The notes under the pieces were generated by a model, which worked only from the letters and a program-made list of their open reading frames with translations, did not search any database and was not told the DNA's origin. A program made the translations under genes and the position numbers. A stretch of DNA of 64,000 nt from Solimonas sp041659605 (GTDB lineage Bacteria > Pseudomonadota > Gammaproteobacteria > Nevskiales > Nevskiaceae), in assembly GCA_041659605.1 (NCBI GenBank), contig JBAZXW010000023.1, positions 1 to 64,000 of the forward strand. Reading direction: 5' to 3'. Shown here piece after piece: positions 1-7,859 of the stretch; positions within the stretch are counted from its first letter, which is position 1, and every line of letters starts with the position of its first letter.

Positions 1-2
1 TA

Positions 3-78
3 GAAAGAAAAACAGTCGGAGGCTCCTATTGCTACGGCACGGTCTCTCAGACCCAGGGCGGCTCGGGCTCTCCGACTG
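3..78 (-). other. Inverted repeat followed by T-run (terminator or small-RNA 3' end)
   Basis: Two perfect 9-base arms, CAGTCGGAG (13-21) and CTCCGACTG (70-78), enclose about 48 bases that hold a second small hairpin, GGTCT-gag-AGACC read on the minus strand. On the minus strand the closing arm runs directly into TTTTTCTTTC. This is the shape of a rho-independent terminator with a large loop, or of the 3' end of a roughly 65-75 nt structured RNA. It does not match tRNA, 4.5S RNA or an SAH riboswitch as I know them. The window edge prevents seeing what lies beyond. Confidence 0.35.
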
Positions 79-116
79 CACAGCTAACAACTACCGCAGA
101 AAAAGCATTACACAAG

Positions 117-185
117 GGCGGCAATCCTTTGCCGCCGCGCCGACCGGACACACGCGGGCATGTCGGCAAAGGATTGCCGACCTAC
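117..185. repeat. REP-like palindrome pair
   Basis: Two hairpins face each other: GGCGGCAA-TCCT-TTGCCGCC (117-136) and GTCGGCAA-AGGA-TTGCCGAC (162-181). The loops are also complementary, so the whole forms one long imperfect inverted repeat. Read on the minus strand the element begins with GTAG (185-182), the tetranucleotide that heads REP sequences. That GTAG contains the TAG stop codon of the transporter gene ending at 182. Confidence 0.75.
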
Positions 186-1063
186 AGACTGACCACCATC
201 ACGACACCGCCTAGCGCCAGGGCGACGCCCAGCGCCTGGCGCGGCCGCACCGTCTCGCGCAGGAAGATCGCCGCCAGCGGCAGGATGAACACGGCCGCAA
301 GTTCGTTGAGCACCGCGGCGATCGAGGCCTGCGTGTACTTGTAGCCGGCCAGCCACAGCATCATCGAGATGTAGGTGCCGACGATGCCGCCGGCGACGAT
401 CGCCGGCCAGTGCGTCACGCCCCGGTACGCCCGCCACAGCGCGCCCAGCTCGCGACGCGCGACAGCGATCAGCAGCATGCCGCCGAAGCCGGCGACGACG
501 CGCAGCGTCACCACCCACAGGAAGGTGTAGCGCTCGAGCATCGGTTTGGCGATGACCACGCCCAGCGCCATCAGGAACACCGCGAACACGGCCCAGGCGA
601 CGCCGACGCGCAGCGCGCGCGCGTCCACCGCCGACGCCGTACGGCTCCAGGTGACGAGAACGATGCCGCCAAGCACACAGCCTACGCCGCCGAACTGCCA
701 CGGCCCCAGGCGCTCGCCGAGGTAGACGAAGGACAGCAGGATCACGAACGGCGAGTACAGCGCCTGCGCGACCGCCATGCGGCTGGCGCCGATCGAATTC
801 AGCGCGCGGAAATACAGCGTGTCGCCGGCGGCAATGCCGAGCAGGCCCGACAGCAGGATCAGCCCGACGTGTGCCGGCGGAATCGTCGGCACCGACGGCC
901 CGTGAACGAACAGCAGCGTGGCCGCGAACAGCGGCAGCACCATCGCGTTCTTGACCAGGTTGAGCGCGAATGGCTGCAGGTGCTCGCCGGACTTCTTGAA
1001 CAGGATGACCGCGATCGCCCACGCCAGCGCGCACCCCAGAGAAAACAGTTCGCCCGGCCCCAT
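182..1063 (-). CDS. EamA/DMT-family membrane transporter
   Basis: Predicted inner-membrane protein of 293 residues, the usual size for the drug/metabolite transporter family. It has about ten hydrophobic segments arranged as two EamA repeats (about residues 4-140 and 150-285). Motifs such as GDTLYFRAL and VYLGERL in the first half and AAIFLRETV in the second are typical of the family. The substrate cannot be told from sequence. It lies 23 bases downstream of the HxlR-type regulator on the same strand and may be co-transcribed with it. The TAG stop lies inside the GTAG head of a REP-like element, so the coding end is probably fixed by that insertion. Confidence 0.9.
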   Translation of the reverse strand: MGPGELFSLGCALAWAIAVILFKKSGEHLQPFALNLVKNAMVLPLFAATLLFVHGPSVPTIPPAHVGLILLSGLLGIAAGDTLYFRALNSIGASRMAVAQALYSPFVILLSFVYLGERLGPWQFGGVGCVLGGIVLVTWSRTASAVDARALRVGVAWAVFAVFLMALGVVIAKPMLERYTFLWVVTLRVVAGFGGMLLIAVARRELGALWRAYRGVTHWPAIVAGGIVGTYISMMLWLAGYKYTQASIAAVLNELAAVFILPLAAIFLRETVRPRQALGVALALGGVVMVVSL

Positions 1064-1086
1064 GGCGGATCAGCGGCGCGAGCGGG

Positions 1087-1431
1087 TCATGCCGAGCCCC
1101 GCTCTGATGCGCCGCGCAGATCGCGCGCCCAGGCCTCGGCAAGTCGGCTGACCGGCTCGAACAGCGCCAGCAGCTCGCGGCCGCGCGCCGTCAGCGCGTA
1201 GCCGGCCTCGGTGGCCTCGACCAGCCGCGCCTCGCGCAGTTCTGCGAGGCGCTGGTTGAGTACCGAAGGCGACATCCCTGAGCACGCCGCCTGCAGTGCG
1301 CGGAAGTTCAGCGGTTCGCCGCGCAGTTCCCACAGCATGCGCAGCGTCCAGCGCCGGCCGAGAAGGTCCAGCAGGGCCATGATGGGCCGGCCGCTGCGCG
1401 AGCCGCGGACCGGGCGATCGATCGGAGTCAT
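1087..1431 (-). CDS. HxlR-family winged-helix transcriptional regulator
   Basis: A 114-residue protein with the HxlR layout: LGRRWTLRMLWEL (first helix, about 25-37), NFRALQAACSGMSPSVLNQRL (helix-turn-helix) and a wing ending in ALTARGRELL. HxlR proteins are dimeric DNA-binding regulators that often respond to electrophiles or redox change and control a divergent gene. Here the divergent neighbour is a carboxymuconolactone decarboxylase-like gene, a common partner. The first ATG at 1431 is used; a methionine at residue 18 would also leave the domain intact. It has no Cys, so a thiol switch like HypR or QorR is unlikely. Autoregulation is suggested by the dyad between the two genes. Confidence 0.88.
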   Translation of the reverse strand: MTPIDRPVRGSRSGRPIMALLDLLGRRWTLRMLWELRGEPLNFRALQAACSGMSPSVLNQRLAELREARLVEATEAGYALTARGRELLALFEPVSRLAEAWARDLRGASERGSA

Positions 1432-1436
1432 CTTGC

Positions 1437-1475
1437 GCTACTTTTTTAGAAGCACTATGCTTCTTTTATCGTAGC
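1437..1475. promoter_or_regulatory. Dyad operator between HxlR gene and CMD gene
   Basis: The 58-base divergent gap holds AGAAGCACTATGCTTCT (1448-1464), a perfect 7-base dyad with a 3-base centre. It is flanked symmetrically by GCTAC (1437-1441) and GTAGC (1471-1475), all sharing the centre at 1456. The position and symmetry fit a binding site for the dimeric HxlR-type regulator encoded at 1431, controlling itself and the gene starting at 1490. This is inferred from position and shape. Confidence 0.6.
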
Positions 1476-1489
1476 ACTGGAGCCGACCC

Positions 1490-2038
1490 ATGTCTGCCGC
1501 ACGTATCGCCCCGATCGACCCTCCCTACACACCGGACGTGCAGGCCGCGTTCGACGTCGTCATGCGCGGCGCGGCGCCGCTCAAGCTGTTCCGCACCGTC
1601 GCGCACAACCCGCGTGCGCTGCAGCGGCTGATGGCCGGCGGCCTGCTCGATCGCGGCAGCATCTCGATGCGGCATCGCGAGCTGATGATCCTGCGCACCA
1701 CCGCGCTGTGTGGCGCCGAGTACGAGTGGGGCGTGCACGTCGCCGCCTTCGCCGCGAAGGCGGGGCTGAGCGAAGCGGAGTGGCGGGCGACCGCCGGCGG
1801 CGCCGATCCGGGCAGCTGGAGCGAACAGGACCGCCTGGTGCTGCAGCTTGCGCAGGCGCTCTACGACACGCACACCGTCGACGATGAGCTGTGGGCCGCG
1901 CTTGCTGCGGCGTTCGAACCGCCGCAATCGATCGAGCTGATCATGCTTGCCGGCCAGTACCACGGCATCGCGTTCCTGCTCAACGCGCTGCGCATCGAGC
2001 GCGAGCCCGGAACCCCGCGCTGGGGCGCCGGCACCTGA
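1490..2038 (+). CDS. Carboxymuconolactone decarboxylase (CMD) family protein
   Basis: A 182-residue all-helical protein of the CMD/AhpD superfamily. The core motif RHRELMILRTTALCGAEYEW (about 61-80), followed by VHVAAFAAKAGLS, is the family hallmark (E-x-E-W then H). It has one Cys in the motif region rather than the CxxC pair of AhpD, so a peroxidase-reductase role is doubtful and a decarboxylase/hydrolase-like or unassigned role is more likely. The ATG at 1490 has GGAG about 10 bases upstream. It is divergent from the HxlR regulator and probably controlled through the shared dyad. Confidence 0.88.
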   Translation: MSAARIAPIDPPYTPDVQAAFDVVMRGAAPLKLFRTVAHNPRALQRLMAGGLLDRGSISMRHRELMILRTTALCGAEYEWGVHVAAFAAKAGLSEAEWRATAGGADPGSWSEQDRLVLQLAQALYDTHTVDDELWAALAAAFEPPQSIELIMLAGQYHGIAFLLNALRIEREPGTPRWGAGT

Positions 2039-2051
2039 GGCGGCGCGGGCC

Positions 2052-3479
2052 TCAGGGCTTGGCGCGCGAGAGAATGCCGGTCGTCGAATAACCCTGGTGG
2101 AAGTCGAGCACGACGACCTGCCCGCCGTGGGCCACCACCGCGTCGTAGCCGGCGATCTGCTCGGGTCGGTAGTCGCCCCCTTTCACCAGCAGATCGGGCA
2201 GCACCGCGCCGATCAGGCGCGCCGGCGTGTCCTCGGAAAACGGCACGACCCAGTCGACACTGCGCAGGCTCGCGAGTACGCGCATGCGGTCGGCGCAGGC
2301 ATTGACCGGGCGCGTCGGACCCTTGAGTCGGCGCACCGAGTCGTCGTCGTTGACGGCGACGATCAGCACGTCGCCGAGCCGGCGCGCCGCTTCGAGATAC
2401 TTGACGTGGCCGACGTGCAGGATGTCGAAGCAGCCGTTGGTCATGACGATGGTCTCGCCGCGCGCGCGTGCCGCGGCGACGTGTGCCAGCAGCGCCGCCT
2501 CGTCGAGCACACCGACGTCGTCCTGCGGATGGCGCAGCGCCGCCTCCAGTTCCGCGCGGCTCACGGTCGCGGTGCCGAGCTTGCCGACGACGATACCGGC
2601 GGCGACGTTGGCGAGGCGGCAGGCTTGCGGCAATTCCGTACCGGCAGCCAGGCACGCCGCCAGCGTCGCGATCACGGTGTCGCCGGCGCCGGTGACGTCG
2701 AACACCTCGCGCGCCTCGGCCGGCAGGTGCACGGGCTCTTGCGCGGCGCGCAGCAGGGTCATGCCCTTTTCGCTACGGGTCAGCAGCAGCGCGTCCAGGC
2801 CCAGTGCGGCGCGCAGCGACTCGCCGCGCGCCAGCAGATCCTCGTCGTCCGTCGCGGCGCCGGCGACCGCTTCGAGCTCGGCGACGTTGGGCGTCAGCAG
2901 GCTCGCACCGGCATAGCGCGCATAGTCGGTGCCCTTAGGGTCGACCAGCACCAACTTGCCGCCCGAGCGCGCGCGCTGGATCAGCGCAGCGACGTCGACC
3001 AGCGTGCCCTTGCCGTAGTCGGAACAGACCACGACATCGCACTCGTGCAACCGCTGTTCAAACTGATCGAGCAGAGCCGCGCGGTCGAACGCACCCTGCT
3101 GGGCAAAGGATTCCTCGAAATCCATGCGCAGCAGCTGCTGGTTACGCGACATCACGCGCAGCTTGGTGATTGTCGGCAGGCGCGGCGACTCGACCCAGTC
3201 GGCCTCGACACCGCAGGCCTGCATCGAGTTGCGCAGTTGCTCGCCGTCGGCATCGCAGCCGATCACCCCGAGCAGGCGCACCTGCGCTCCCAGGCCGGCG
3301 ATGTTGAGCGCGACGTTCGCCGCACCGCCGGGCCGCGTCTCGTCGGCGCGCACGCGCACCACGGGCACCGGTGCCTCGGGCGAAATACGCTGCGTCAGCC
3401 CGGTCCAGTACCGATCGAGCATCACGTCGCCCACGACCAGCACGCGGGCGCGGGCGAAATCGGGCAGCGGATTGCTCAT
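2052..3479 (-). CDS. hldE: Bifunctional heptose-7-phosphate kinase / heptose-1-phosphate adenylyltransferase
   Basis: 475 residues, matching full-length HldE (about 477 in E. coli). The N-terminal two thirds is a ribokinase-fold kinase (ARVLVVGDVMLDRYW at the start, RPGGAANVALN, and the anion-hole/ATP motif DVTGAGDTVIA near 215). The C-terminal third is a nucleotidyltransferase with TNGCFDILHVGHVKYLEAAR (about 345-364). The enzyme makes ADP-heptose for the LPS inner core by phosphorylating D-glycero-D-manno-heptose 7-phosphate at C1 and later adenylylating it. The placement beside a GT9 heptosyltransferase-like gene fits this role. It lies downstream of ilvE on the same strand (25-base gap). 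Confidence 0.97.
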   Translation of the reverse strand: MSNPLPDFARARVLVVGDVMLDRYWTGLTQRISPEAPVPVVRVRADETRPGGAANVALNIAGLGAQVRLLGVIGCDADGEQLRNSMQACGVEADWVESPRLPTITKLRVMSRNQQLLRMDFEESFAQQGAFDRAALLDQFEQRLHECDVVVCSDYGKGTLVDVAALIQRARSGGKLVLVDPKGTDYARYAGASLLTPNVAELEAVAGAATDDEDLLARGESLRAALGLDALLLTRSEKGMTLLRAAQEPVHLPAEAREVFDVTGAGDTVIATLAACLAAGTELPQACRLANVAAGIVVGKLGTATVSRAELEAALRHPQDDVGVLDEAALLAHVAAARARGETIVMTNGCFDILHVGHVKYLEAARRLGDVLIVAVNDDDSVRRLKGPTRPVNACADRMRVLASLRSVDWVVPFSEDTPARLIGAVLPDLLVKGGDYRPEQIAGYDAVVAHGGQVVVLDFHQGYSTTGILSRAKP

Positions 3480-3504
3480 CGGCGGAGGGTCGATCGGCCG
3501 GCGA

Positions 3505-4428
3505 TCAGATCAGCGCCAGCCACTCCGGATACTTCTCGCTGCGGCCCTTGACCTGGTCGAGATAGGCCTTCTGCAGCCTGGCGGTGATCGGCCCGCGCGA
3601 ACCGGCGCCAACCGGGCGGTTATCGACTTCTCGAATCGGCGTGACCTCGGCAGCGGTGCCGGTGAAGAAAGCTTCGTCGCAGATGTAGAGCTCATCGCGC
3701 GTGATGCGGCGTTCGCGCACCTCGTAGCCGAAGTCGTGCGCCAGCTGCATCACGCTGCGGCGGGTGATGCCGTCGAGCGCGGAGGTCACGTCCGGCGTGC
3801 TGATGACGCCGTTGGTAACCACGAAGATGTTCTCGGCGCTGCCTTCGGCGACATAGCCCTCGGGGTCGAGCATCAGCGCCTCGTCATAGCCGTCGCGCAG
3901 CACTTCGTTGAGCGCCATCGACGAGTTGAGATAGTTCGCATTGGCCTTGGCGCGACACAGCGACGCGTTGACGTAGTGGCGCTGGAACGAGCTGGTCTTG
4001 ATGCGGATGCCGCGCTCCATGTTATCCGCGCCCAGGTAGGCGCCCCAGGTCCACGCGGCGATGATTACGTGGGTCTGCAGACCCGCGGCGCGCAGGCCCA
4101 TGCCTTCGGAGCCGTAGAACACCATCGGCCGGATGTAGGCTTCCTCGAGCTTGTTCGCGCGCAGGACTTCCTTCTGCGCCGCGTTGAGCTGCTCGGGCGT
4201 CCACGGCATCTTCATGCCGATGATCTTCGCCGAGTTGAACAGCCGCTTGGTGTGCTCTTCCAGGCGGAAGATCGCCGTGCCCTTGGGCGTCTTGTACGCG
4301 CGTACGCCCTCGAAGCAGCCGACACCGTAGTGCAGGGAATAGGTCAGCACGTGCGTCGTGCATTCGCGCCAGGGCTTGAGTTCGCCGTCGTACCAGATGT
4401 AACCGTCGCGGTCGGCAAAAGACGTCAT
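3505..4428 (-). CDS. ilvE: Branched-chain amino acid aminotransferase
   Basis: 307 residues, class IV PLP aminotransferase. Visible motifs: DGYIWYDGELKPW at the N-terminus, the PLP lysine in RAKANANYLNS, EGSAENIFVV, and the C-terminal TRDELYICDEAFFTGTAAE with TPIREVDNRPVG. It catalyses the last step of Leu, Ile and Val synthesis and the first of their breakdown, in the cytoplasm. The start at 4428 (MTSFADRDG) is chosen over an upstream in-frame ATG at 4464 because it matches the family start. ilvE and hldE are adjacent and co-oriented. The start region overlaps the leader of the divergent heptosyltransferase gene. Confidence 0.96.
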   Translation of the reverse strand: MTSFADRDGYIWYDGELKPWRECTTHVLTYSLHYGVGCFEGVRAYKTPKGTAIFRLEEHTKRLFNSAKIIGMKMPWTPEQLNAAQKEVLRANKLEEAYIRPMVFYGSEGMGLRAAGLQTHVIIAAWTWGAYLGADNMERGIRIKTSSFQRHYVNASLCRAKANANYLNSSMALNEVLRDGYDEALMLDPEGYVAEGSAENIFVVTNGVISTPDVTSALDGITRRSVMQLAHDFGYEVRERRITRDELYICDEAFFTGTAAEVTPIREVDNRPVGAGSRGPITARLQKAYLDQVKGRSEKYPEWLALI

Positions 4429-4495
4429 GTTCGGGGTTCCGGGGTCGCAAAAAACGAGGCGCAATTATAGGGCCGGCTATGATAGGGCGCTCAAA

Positions 4496-5602
4496 ATGCC
4501 CACAGACCGCGTGCCCGCCTCTCCGTCCGCCTCTGCCCCCACCCGGATTCTCATCGTGCGCCTGTCGGCGCTCGGCGACCTGGTGTTCTGCACCAGCCTG
4601 CTCGAAGGCCTGCGCCGTGCCTATCCGGACGCGCACATCGCCTGGCTCGCGCAGTCCGGCTTCGCCGACGTGCTGCGCGACGATCCGCGCCTGAGCGAGC
4701 TGATCGCGGTTCCCAAGGACACACTCAAATCGCCGACTGCACTGTGGCGGCTGCGCCGCGAGCTGCGCGCACGCCGCTTCGACTGGGTGATCGACGCCCA
4801 GGGCCTGGCGAAGTCGCGGGTGCTGGCTTGGCTCGCCGGCGGCACGCGCCGCGTCGGCTTCCGCTCGAAGGAACCGCTTGCGTTCCTGCTGCACGAACAG
4901 GTCGACAAGGGCGGCGATGCCGCCGACATCGCCTCCGAATACCGCTACCTCGCCGAGCGCCTCACCGGCGCGCCGGCCGCAGCGCCGCGGCTGCCGATCG
5001 CCACCGTCGCCGCCGAGCGCATCGCACAGGCGATGCCGGGGCTCGGGTTGGCAGCCGGTTTCGTCGCTCTGTGCCCTTTCACGACGCGCCCACAGAAGCA
5101 CTGGCCCGACGCGCACTGGCCGGAGCTGGCGCGCCGCCTGAGCGATGCCGGCCTCGGCCCGTGCGTCGTGTTCGGCGGCCCGGGCGACCGTGCGCACGCC
5201 GAGCAACTCGTCGCACAGATGCCGGCCGGCAGCGTCAACCTCGCCGGCCGGACCGCGTTGCCGGACCTCGCCGCCTGGCTGGCACAGGCGCGCGTCGTCG
5301 TCGGGGTCGACACCGGGCTCACGCACATCGGCATCGCGACGCAGACGCCGACGGTCGCACTGTTCGGCTCGACCTGCCCGTACACACGAGGCGCGGAATC
5401 GCCACTACGCGTGCTGTACGACGGTCTGCCCTGCGCGCCGTGCAAGCGCCACCCGACCTGCAACGGCGCGTTCACCTGCATGCGCCAGCTGACCCCCGAG
5501 CGCGTCGTAGATGCCGCCCAGGCCCTTGTAGGAGCGGCCCATGGCCGCGATTCGGCGAGCCATCGCGGCCATGGGCCGCTCCTACAGGACACACGCCGAT
5601 GA
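4496..5602 (+). CDS. Glycosyltransferase family 9, LPS heptosyltransferase-like
   Basis: 368 residues with the GT9 (WaaC/WaaF-type) pattern: ILIVRLSALGDLVFCTSLLE at the N-terminus, FTTRPQKHWP in the middle, and the donor-binding VGVDTGLTHIGIATQ followed by VALFG. A Cys-rich stretch (CAPCKRHPTC) near residue 325 recurs in many proteobacterial members. It probably transfers ADP-heptose to the LPS inner core; choosing between WaaC and WaaF is not safe. The ATG at 4496 is preferred over one at 4427, which would add 23 residues overlapping ilvE. The last 25 or so codons are supplied by a perfect palindromic repeat (5528-5585). The stop overlaps the next start (ATGA). Confidence 0.88.
   Translation: MPTDRVPASPSASAPTRILIVRLSALGDLVFCTSLLEGLRRAYPDAHIAWLAQSGFADVLRDDPRLSELIAVPKDTLKSPTALWRLRRELRARRFDWVIDAQGLAKSRVLAWLAGGTRRVGFRSKEPLAFLLHEQVDKGGDAADIASEYRYLAERLTGAPAAAPRLPIATVAAERIAQAMPGLGLAAGFVALCPFTTRPQKHWPDAHWPELARRLSDAGLGPCVVFGGPGDRAHAEQLVAQMPAGSVNLAGRTALPDLAAWLAQARVVVGVDTGLTHIGIATQTPTVALFGSTCPYTRGAESPLRVLYDGLPCAPCKRHPTCNGAFTCMRQLTPERVVDAAQALVGAAHGRDSASHRGHGPLLQDTRR
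5528..5585. repeat. REP-like perfect inverted repeat inside a coding end
   Basis: Two perfect 24-base arms (5528-5551 and 5562-5585) starting GTAGGAGCGGCC and ending GGCCGCTCCTAC, with a 10-base loop. It has the GTAG head of REP elements and is the same family as the element at 41945-42065. Here it sits in the reading frame of the GT9 gene in a phase where TAG is not read, so it is translated as the protein's C-terminal tail. Confidence 0.9.
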
Positions 5603-6681
5603 GAATCCTGCACGTCGAAACCGGCATGCACCTGTATGGCGGCGCGCAGCAGGTCGCCTATCTGCTCGACGGACTGGCGCGGCGCGGCGTCGACAACGTG
5701 CTCGTGTGCCCGCCGGGCGCAGCGATCGGTAAGAAATTCCGCGGCAGCGAAGTCGAGGTCGTCGAAGTGCCCTGCGGCGGCGACGCCGACCTCGGCTTCA
5801 TCTTCCGTCTCAGGCGCGTGATCGCGAGCGAGCGCCCGCGTCTGGTACACCTGCACTCGCGCCGCGGCGCCGACGTGCTGGGCGGCCTCGCCGCGCGACT
5901 CGCCGGCGTGCCGGCGGTGCTGTCGCGTCGCGTCGACAACCCCGAAGCCGCGTGGTGGGCACGCCTGAAGTACCGCCAGTACGCGCGCGTGATCTGCATT
6001 TCCGAGGGCATCGGCACCGTGCTGCGCGACGAAGGCGTCGATCCGCAGTGCATCCGCGTCGTGCGCAGCGTCGTCGACGCGCCGGCGTGGACGACGCCTG
6101 CGCCGCGCGCCGAGTTCCACGCCGAGTTCGGCCTGCCCGCCGACCGGCCGGTCGCCGGCGTCGTCGCCCAGCTGATCGAGCGCAAGGGCCACCGCGTGCT
6201 GTTCGAGGCGCTCGCGCGCATCCGACCTGAGAGGCGGCCCTTCGTGGTCTGCTTCGGCCAGGGGCCGCAGCGCGAAGCGCTCGACGCCGAAGTCGCGCGC
6301 CTGGGCCTGAGCGCCGACGTTCGCTTTGCCGGCTTCCGCAGCGACCTGCCACGCTGGATGGGCTGCCTCGACCTGCTCGTGCATCCCGCCTGGATGGAAG
6401 GTCTGGGCGTGTCGCTGCTGCAGGCCGCGGCGGCCGGCGTGCCGATCATCGCCAGCCGCGCCGGCGGCATGCCGGAGGCAGTGCGCGACGGCGAGAACGG
6501 CCTGCTCGTGCCGCCGGGCGATATCGGCGCATTGCAGGCAGCGCTCGAACGCCTGCTCGGCGACGAGGGCCTGCGCCTGCGGCTGGCGCAGGGCGGCCCG
6601 GCGCTGATTGCGCGCGAGTTCTCGATCGACGCGATGGTCGACGGCAATCTCGCGGTCTACCGCGAGCTGCTGGCGAGCTGA
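5599..6681 (+). CDS. Glycosyltransferase family 4
   Basis: 360 residues with a GT-B fold. The N-terminal acceptor domain carries the GGAQQVAYLLDGLARRG motif; the C-terminal donor domain carries VAQLIERKGHRVLFEAL, LVHPAWMEGLGVSLLQAAA and the E-x7-E region, then GMPEAVRDGENGLLVPPGD, typical of retaining GT4 enzymes that use nucleotide sugars. It probably adds a residue to the LPS core or a surface glycan. Its ATG overlaps the stop of the GT9 gene by four bases (ATGA), so the two are translationally coupled. Its 3' end overlaps the convergent GT4 gene by 25 bases. Sugar and linkage cannot be predicted. Confidence 0.92.
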   Translation: MRILHVETGMHLYGGAQQVAYLLDGLARRGVDNVLVCPPGAAIGKKFRGSEVEVVEVPCGGDADLGFIFRLRRVIASERPRLVHLHSRRGADVLGGLAARLAGVPAVLSRRVDNPEAAWWARLKYRQYARVICISEGIGTVLRDEGVDPQCIRVVRSVVDAPAWTTPAPRAEFHAEFGLPADRPVAGVVAQLIERKGHRVLFEALARIRPERRPFVVCFGQGPQREALDAEVARLGLSADVRFAGFRSDLPRWMGCLDLLVHPAWMEGLGVSLLQAAAAGVPIIASRAGGMPEAVRDGENGLLVPPGDIGALQAALERLLGDEGLRLRLAQGGPALIAREFSIDAMVDGNLAVYRELLAS

Positions 6682-7742
6682 CTGGCCGTGCCCCCGACCA
6701 GCTGGCCGTACAGCTGTCGATACGCAGCCACGGTGGCCGCTTCGCTGTAGCGCGCACGGAAGTGCTCGCCGCCGCGCCCGCCCAGCTCGGTGCGCAGAGC
6801 TGGCTCTTCAAGCAAGCGCCGCCAGTGCCGCGCCAGCTCGCCCGGATCGCCGACCGCGCACAGCAGGCCGGTGACGCCGTCTTCGATCAGCTCGTCCCCG
6901 CCCGCAGTGCGCGTGCTGAGCACCGGCAAGTTCTTGCTCCAGGCTTCAAGGATCACGTTGCCCAGCGGCTCCTCGCGCGACGGGCAGATCAACACGTCGC
7001 CGATCGCCAGCGCAGCGACCGAGGCATCGATCCAGCCGGTGAAATGCACGCGGTCGTGCAGGCCCGACGCCCGCGCCTGCGCTTCGAGCTCGGCGCGCAG
7101 CGGACCCTCGCCCATCAGCAGCAGATGGTGCGTGCGGCCCGTGAGCCGTTCCGGCAGCGCCGCCAGTGCCGCCAGCAGATCCTGGAAGCCCTTCTTCCGC
7201 ACCAGCCGGCCGAGCACGACCGTGACCAGCGCATCGTCGGGAATGGAGAGGTCCCGGCGCGATAGCGGCGGCGCGCGCTCGTCGACCGGTACGAAATTGT
7301 CGATCCAGTGAACGCGCTGCGCGGGGAAGCCGTTCCCGATCATCCAGTCGCGCAGCCCGCGCGTGTTGACGATCCAGGCATCCGCATGGCGGAAATTGCG
7401 CGGACGGTAATAGCCGCCCAGCCGGGCGACGTGCACGATCCCGGACGGCGCGCGCGTCAGCCAGGTCGCCCGCGTCGCCCAGGTCTGCACGATCGGATAC
7501 GCGCCTTCCCGCAGCAGCCGGCGGATCCGCAGCACGCTCGGCAAATCCAGCGAGTTGCGCATCGGCGCCTGGAAACGCGCGCAATGTCCCTCCAGCGCGC
7601 CGTGCACTTCCGATCCCTTGCGCGTGACCACATCGGCCGGCATGCCGGCACGCGTCAGCGCACTCACCAGCCGCACGAAGCTGTTCTCGGCACCGCCCAT
7701 GGTCTGGCTACCGATGATCTGCAGACTGCGCAGCGCGGTCAT
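6657..7742 (-). CDS. Glycosyltransferase family 4
   Basis: 361 residues with the GT4 pattern: IIGSQTMGGAENSFVRLV at the N-terminus, LGRLVRKKGFQDLLAAL, LLLMGEGPLRAELEAQA, LICPSREEPLGNVILEAWS and GGDELIEDGVTGLLCAVGD in the donor domain. It is closest in motif style to enzymes acting on LPS core or capsule. The ATG at 7742 is chosen because AGGAGG lies seven bases upstream; an in-frame ATG at 7805 lacks one. It faces the GT4 gene at 5599-6681, sharing 25 bases at their 3' ends, and lies downstream of another GT4 gene on its own strand (117-base gap). Sugar specificity is unknown. Confidence 0.9.
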   Translation of the reverse strand: MTALRSLQIIGSQTMGGAENSFVRLVSALTRAGMPADVVTRKGSEVHGALEGHCARFQAPMRNSLDLPSVLRIRRLLREGAYPIVQTWATRATWLTRAPSGIVHVARLGGYYRPRNFRHADAWIVNTRGLRDWMIGNGFPAQRVHWIDNFVPVDERAPPLSRRDLSIPDDALVTVVLGRLVRKKGFQDLLAALAALPERLTGRTHHLLLMGEGPLRAELEAQARASGLHDRVHFTGWIDASVAALAIGDVLICPSREEPLGNVILEAWSKNLPVLSTRTAGGDELIEDGVTGLLCAVGDPGELARHWRRLLEEPALRTELGGRGGEHFRARYSEAATVAAYRQLYGQLVGGTASQLASSSR

Positions 7743-7859
7743 CGGAAACGCCTCCTGTTCCAGCAAAGCCCCACTTGCTACCTCCCCCATCCGGTCATGT
7801 ACCACCGACCGTGTTTTATCCCGGCCAACATTCCTATACCCGCCGACGTTGACGTTCAG

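Noticed and set aside
13..78. SAH or other known riboswitch at the window start
   Set aside because: The conserved core bases of the SAH class are absent and the T-run lies on the opposite strand from such a reading.
81..96. CTAACAAC resembling an integron attC end
   Set aside because: No matching GTTRRRY partner or cassette follows, and the neighbouring inverted repeat is unrelated.
108..1142. Long frames with high Arg/Ala/Pro content on the strand opposite or in another phase of real genes
   Set aside because: These are high-GC shadow frames without family motifs; the EamA, GT and other genes explain the same bases with clear motifs and ribosome sites. The same applies throughout the window.
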